Below are positions 24,744 to 27,280 of a stretch of DNA of 27,280 nt, piece by piece. The notes below the pieces were generated by a model. That model was not told where the DNA came from and searched no databases. It saw nothing but the letters and a program-made list of their open reading frames with translations. Within the stretch, counting starts at the first letter, position 1. The number at the start of each line of letters is the position of its first letter. The stretch spans positions 1-27,280 of the forward strand of contig JAEWGX010000115.1 in the NCBI GenBank assembly GCA_023388075.1, read 5' to 3'. This DNA is from Pseudomonadota bacterium. GTDB lineage: Bacteria > Pseudomonadota > Gammaproteobacteria > Burkholderiales > Burkholderiaceae_E. Made by a program: the position numbers and the translations under genes.

Positions 24744-26096
24744 CTACGCCGGCGCCGGCCCGAGCTCGCGTTCCATCTGCCGCCTGAACGCGATCGCTTC
24801 CGGGTCGCCGCCCGTGACGTCGACGTCATCCCAGGAGAGCGGCCTGCCGGCCGCTACGGCGCGGCGCAGGCGAATGCCATGGGCGAGCCCGAGGGGCAAG
24901 CCTTTCGCTGCGACCGAACGCGCGGCCGGCACCAGCCTGCCGTAGACGCGATGGCCGCCTTCGCCGTCGAGCGTTTCGCCTGCCTGCAGGTCACGCTTGG
25001 CGGTCGCCACCACGTCGGCGCGCCAGTCCCGCGCGCTGCCGGTCGCCTCGCCGCGCAGCCCCACCGAGGCCACCGTGACGCCGAGCTCGAGCCCGATGAG
25101 GTGATAGGGCTTGTACATCGCCGCGTACTCGCCGCTCGCATCGGTGCGCAGGCCGTACTCCTGGAAGCAGCGGCGCACGTACTCGTTGCCGCCGGCGAAG
25201 GTGACATAGACGCCCCAGCGCAGGTCACGGAAGACGGGGCTTCCGTCGCGCTCGAGACTGGAGATCACTTCGACCTGTCCGCGATGGTCCAGCACGCCGC
25301 CGTCGGCCTTCGGCTTGAGCAGCGCCGGCAGGTCGTCGACGCCACAGGCCGGAAAGGCGAGGCCGTCGTCCGGGCAGGCAAGGCCCGTCGCGTTCGCCAC
25401 GGCCGCCATCTCGAGCGCGGACTTGGTGCCGTCCAGGAACGAGTTGAACATCTGCGGGTTCATGCCTCCGGCTCGCGCCTCCTCGGCGGTGAGACCGTAG
25501 TGATCCCAGACGGTCTCGGGCGTGGATTGGTGGTACGCGGGCAGGTACTTGGTTCCCTTGCCGGCCGCGATGACCTCGAGTCCGATGCAGCGGGCCCAGT
25601 CGACCAGCTCGCAGATGAGCGCGGGCTGGTCGCCGTAGGCGAGCGAATAGACGATCCCGGCGTCCCGCGCCTTGCGCGCGAGCAGCGGTCCGGCCAGCGC
25701 GTCGGCCTCCACGTTGACCATCACGACGTGCTTGCCGTGCCGGCAGCAGGCAAGCACATGGGCGATGCCGGCCGCCGGGTTGCCGGTGGCGTCGATCACG
25801 ATCTCGACCTCCGGCGCGGCGATCAGCGACTGGGGGTCGTCGGTGAGATGGACGGTTCCGTCAGCGGCCGCTCGCGCGAAGCTGCCTGCCTCGAGCCGCT
25901 CGGTCGGCCAACCAACACCGGTGAGCGCCGCGCGGGCGCGATCCGGCGCGAGGTCCGCCACGCCGACCAGCGCGATGCCCGGCGTGCGCAACGCCTGGGC
26001 GAGGTACATGGTGCCGAACTTGCCGGCGCCGATCAGCCCGACGCGCAGTGGCCGGCCGGCTGACTCGCGCTCGAGCAGCAGTCTGTGCAGGTTCAT
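24744..26096 (-). CDS. COG4091-type NAD(P)-binding oxidoreductase with C-terminal SAF domain
   Basis: The 450-residue protein opens with a Rossmann motif, LRVGLIGAGKFGTMYLAQAL (residues 17-36), as in homoserine dehydrogenase-like and Gfo/Idh/MocA-like enzymes. VIDATGNPAAGIAHVLACCRHGKHVVMVNVEAD is the typical following segment. The last 100 residues (RDLQAGETLDGEGGHRVYGRLVP through GRPLSWDDVDV) look like a SAF domain, as in sugar-acid dehydratases. The family is named predicted homoserine dehydrogenase with SAF domain (COG4091), and its members act on sugar acids or related compounds; the substrate here is unknown. It lies 16 bases after the dioxygenase gene and is probably in the same operon. 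Confidence 0.85.
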   Translation of the reverse strand: MNLHRLLLERESAGRPLRVGLIGAGKFGTMYLAQALRTPGIALVGVADLAPDRARAALTGVGWPTERLEAGSFARAAADGTVHLTDDPQSLIAAPEVEIVIDATGNPAAGIAHVLACCRHGKHVVMVNVEADALAGPLLARKARDAGIVYSLAYGDQPALICELVDWARCIGLEVIAAGKGTKYLPAYHQSTPETVWDHYGLTAEEARAGGMNPQMFNSFLDGTKSALEMAAVANATGLACPDDGLAFPACGVDDLPALLKPKADGGVLDHRGQVEVISSLERDGSPVFRDLRWGVYVTFAGGNEYVRRCFQEYGLRTDASGEYAAMYKPYHLIGLELGVTVASVGLRGEATGSARDWRADVVATAKRDLQAGETLDGEGGHRVYGRLVPAARSVAAKGLPLGLAHGIRLRRAVAAGRPLSWDDVDVTGGDPEAIAFRRQMERELGPAPA

Positions 26097-26112
26097 CGGC
26101 GATGCATCCTTC

Positions 26113-26928
26113 TCACGCAGCCCGTGCGAGCGGCAGGTCCGTGATCTTCACCGACGGATCCAGCAGGCAGTCGTCCCGGAGCGGCTGGATCGGGGAGAAA
26201 TCGCGATGCGCTATGTAGTCCGGCCGCTTGAAGCGACGGATGTGATTGGAGACGGCGCACAGGCTCAGGTACACGATGGTGCGGTTCCACGGGCTCATGT
26301 TGGACGGCGAGCCGTGGACGAGACAGGAGTGGAACATCAGCATCGAGCCGGGCGGCCCCTTGGGCGCGACGATGCCGCCGCGCTCCACCAGCCTCGCGAT
26401 GGTGTCGTTGTCGATCGTCCAGAGCGGATAGCTGGTGGTGGCGAGGTCGTGGCTTGCCTCGATCGCGCCCAGCTTGTGCGAGCCGGGAATGAAGAGGAGC
26501 GGTCCGTTGAACTCGTTCACCTCGTCCAGGAACACGGCCACGTTCATCGCCCGTGCCTCCGGCATGTCGTCGTCCGCCTTCCAGGTGCCGTAGTCCTGGT
26601 GCCATTGCCAGACGTCGCCGTCGAAGGCCGACTTCCCGTTGATCTTGAACTGGTGCATGTAGACGGCTTCGCCGAGCACCTGCCGCACCGGCTCGATCAT
26701 CCGCGGGTGGCGGCCGAGCTTGGCGAACGCGGCATTGATGAGGTGGCCGGCGAAGACCGTGCGCACGGAATCCGAGCCCTTCTCGCGCACGATCTCGGGC
26801 CGGCGCTGTTCGTAGATGGAGGGAATCTCCGCGAGCAGCACCTTCATCTCCTCGGTGGAGAAGAGCGACGGGAAGAACAGGTATCCATCGCGGTCGAAGT
26901 CCTGCAGTTGCTGGTCGGTGAGTCGCAT
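26113..26928 (-). CDS. EctD/phytanoyl-CoA-type Fe(II)/2-oxoglutarate dioxygenase
   Basis: The 271-residue protein belongs to the PhyH superfamily. The metal triad is seen as HQD in WQWHQDYGTWKADDDMP (about residues 115-130) and the distal His in MFHSCLVHGSPSNMSPWNR. The NEFNGPLLFIPGSHK segment is very close to ectoine hydroxylase EctD. It differs from EctD at the signature (WHQDYGTW against WHSDFETW) and is about 30 residues shorter, and no ectABC genes are present, so the ectD name is not used. It should hydroxylate a small molecule with 2-oxoglutarate and oxygen. A near-perfect ribosome site (AAGGAGATCACC) precedes ATG 26928. A FadR-type regulator is 52 bases upstream. Confidence 0.9.
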   Translation of the reverse strand: MRLTDQQLQDFDRDGYLFFPSLFSTEEMKVLLAEIPSIYEQRRPEIVREKGSDSVRTVFAGHLINAAFAKLGRHPRMIEPVRQVLGEAVYMHQFKINGKSAFDGDVWQWHQDYGTWKADDDMPEARAMNVAVFLDEVNEFNGPLLFIPGSHKLGAIEASHDLATTSYPLWTIDNDTIARLVERGGIVAPKGPPGSMLMFHSCLVHGSPSNMSPWNRTIVYLSLCAVSNHIRRFKRPDYIAHRDFSPIQPLRDDCLLDPSVKITDLPLARAA

Positions 26929-26980
26929 GGTGATCTCCTTCGATGGGAATTGGATCGCGCCCGGCAGGCCCGGGGCGGAT

Positions 26981-27280
26981 TCAGGCGGTTTGACCGACGG
27001 GGTCGTCCTCGCGGAAGAGGAGCCGCAGCATCAGCTGGCAGGCGCTGTCGGCGTGCTCGCGGGACAGGCGCTCCGCGGTGCGGGCGTCGCCGCGCACGAT
27101 CGCGAGCAGGATGGCCTGGTGCTCCGACCAGATTCCGCGAAACGACATGGTCTCGCGCAGGTAGGCGGCCATCAGGCGGCGGGTGTGATGCCAGTGCACC
27201 GCGACCGTCTCCGCGAGCAGGGGATTGTGGCTTGCCCGGTAGACGAACTCATGGAAATCCAGATCGGCACGAACCAGCGC
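26981..27280 (-). CDS. GntR-family (FadR/FCD) transcriptional regulator, C-terminal part
   Basis: The frame is open to the right edge, giving 99 residues without the N-terminal winged helix, which lies outside the window. DLDFHEFVYRASHNPLL is the FCD-domain signature (first metal-binding Asp and His), and EHQAILLAIVRGDARTAERLSREHAD carries the later His residues of the effector pocket. FCD regulators sense carboxylates. It is on the same strand as the dioxygenase and oxidoreductase genes and directly upstream of them, so it is the probable regulator of that operon. Confidence 0.88.
   Translation of the reverse strand, partial: ALVRADLDFHEFVYRASHNPLLAETVAVHWHHTRRLMAAYLRETMSFRGIWSEHQAILLAIVRGDARTAERLSREHADSACQLMLRLLFREDDPVGQTA

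Noticed and set aside
26113..26928. Naming the dioxygenase ectD (ectoine hydroxylase).
   Set aside because: The core segment is similar but the signature differs, the protein is shorter and no ectABC genes are nearby; substrate is unproven.

Overview
The window is GC-rich, densely packed chromosomal DNA that looks like a betaproteobacterium, most likely of the order Burkholderiales. The signs are the hemH/grpE/dnaK/dnaJ neighbourhood, a free-standing RsxB-Nth pair, an intracellular PHA depolymerase of the Ralstonia type, DUF1841, and a family III CoA-transferase next to a Bug-type periplasmic binding protein. I see no tRNA, rRNA, CRISPR array, insertion sequence or prophage. No stretch longer than 300 bases lacks a gene; the longest gap is 2326-2599, and it holds the grpE promoter.

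Layout. (1) 1-602 is the C-terminal part of a UgpC/MalK-type ABC ATPase, cut by the left edge. (2) 660-6669 holds ferrochelatase, a convergent Kbp/YgaU-like BON-LysM protein, and the grpE-dnaK-dnaJ chaperone set. Two near-consensus sigma-32 promoters, each with a 15-nt spacer, sit upstream of grpE and dnaK. A 15-bp UUCG-capped hairpin lies between dnaK and dnaJ. (3) 6778-9724 is a tight plus-strand unit: VOC protein, hemL and an MFS transporter. (4) 9744-15698 is a minus-strand train. It starts with the 7Fe ferredoxin fdxA. After a 246-bp gap come phaZ, rsxB, nth and DUF1841, joined by 4, 4 and 8 bp overlaps. After 61 bp come a DUF47 protein, a Pit phosphate transporter and a YpfH-like esterase, again overlapping. 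(5) 15910-18134 is pncB overlapping a D-2-hydroxyacid dehydrogenase. (6) 18150-21297 is a minus-strand accessory-looking stretch: an orphan outer-membrane beta-barrel with a very short passenger, a bacterial acyl-CoA-binding protein, and a sugar-nucleotidyltransferase-like gene overlapping a 2H phosphoesterase. (7) 21379-27280 is a catabolic region: a LysR regulator divergent from a CaiB/BaiF CoA-transferase and a Bug binding protein, then (minus strand) a FadR-type regulator cut by the right edge, an EctD-like Fe(II)/2-oxoglutarate dioxygenase and a COG4091-type oxidoreductase with a SAF domain.

How the parts fit. The core genes serve protein folding, haem synthesis (hemH, hemL), NAD salvage (pncB), phosphate uptake, PHA mobilisation and base-excision repair. 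The right-hand 6 kb probably imports and breaks down one or two small organic acids, whose identity the sequence does not give. The less explained parts are the nucleotidyltransferase/2H phosphoesterase pair, the barrel gene with its AT-rich palindrome, and the dioxygenase/SAF-oxidoreductase operon. Several start sites are preceded by a TAnAATGG-like -10 element; in two genes (hemH, pncB) its spacing would give leaderless mRNAs.
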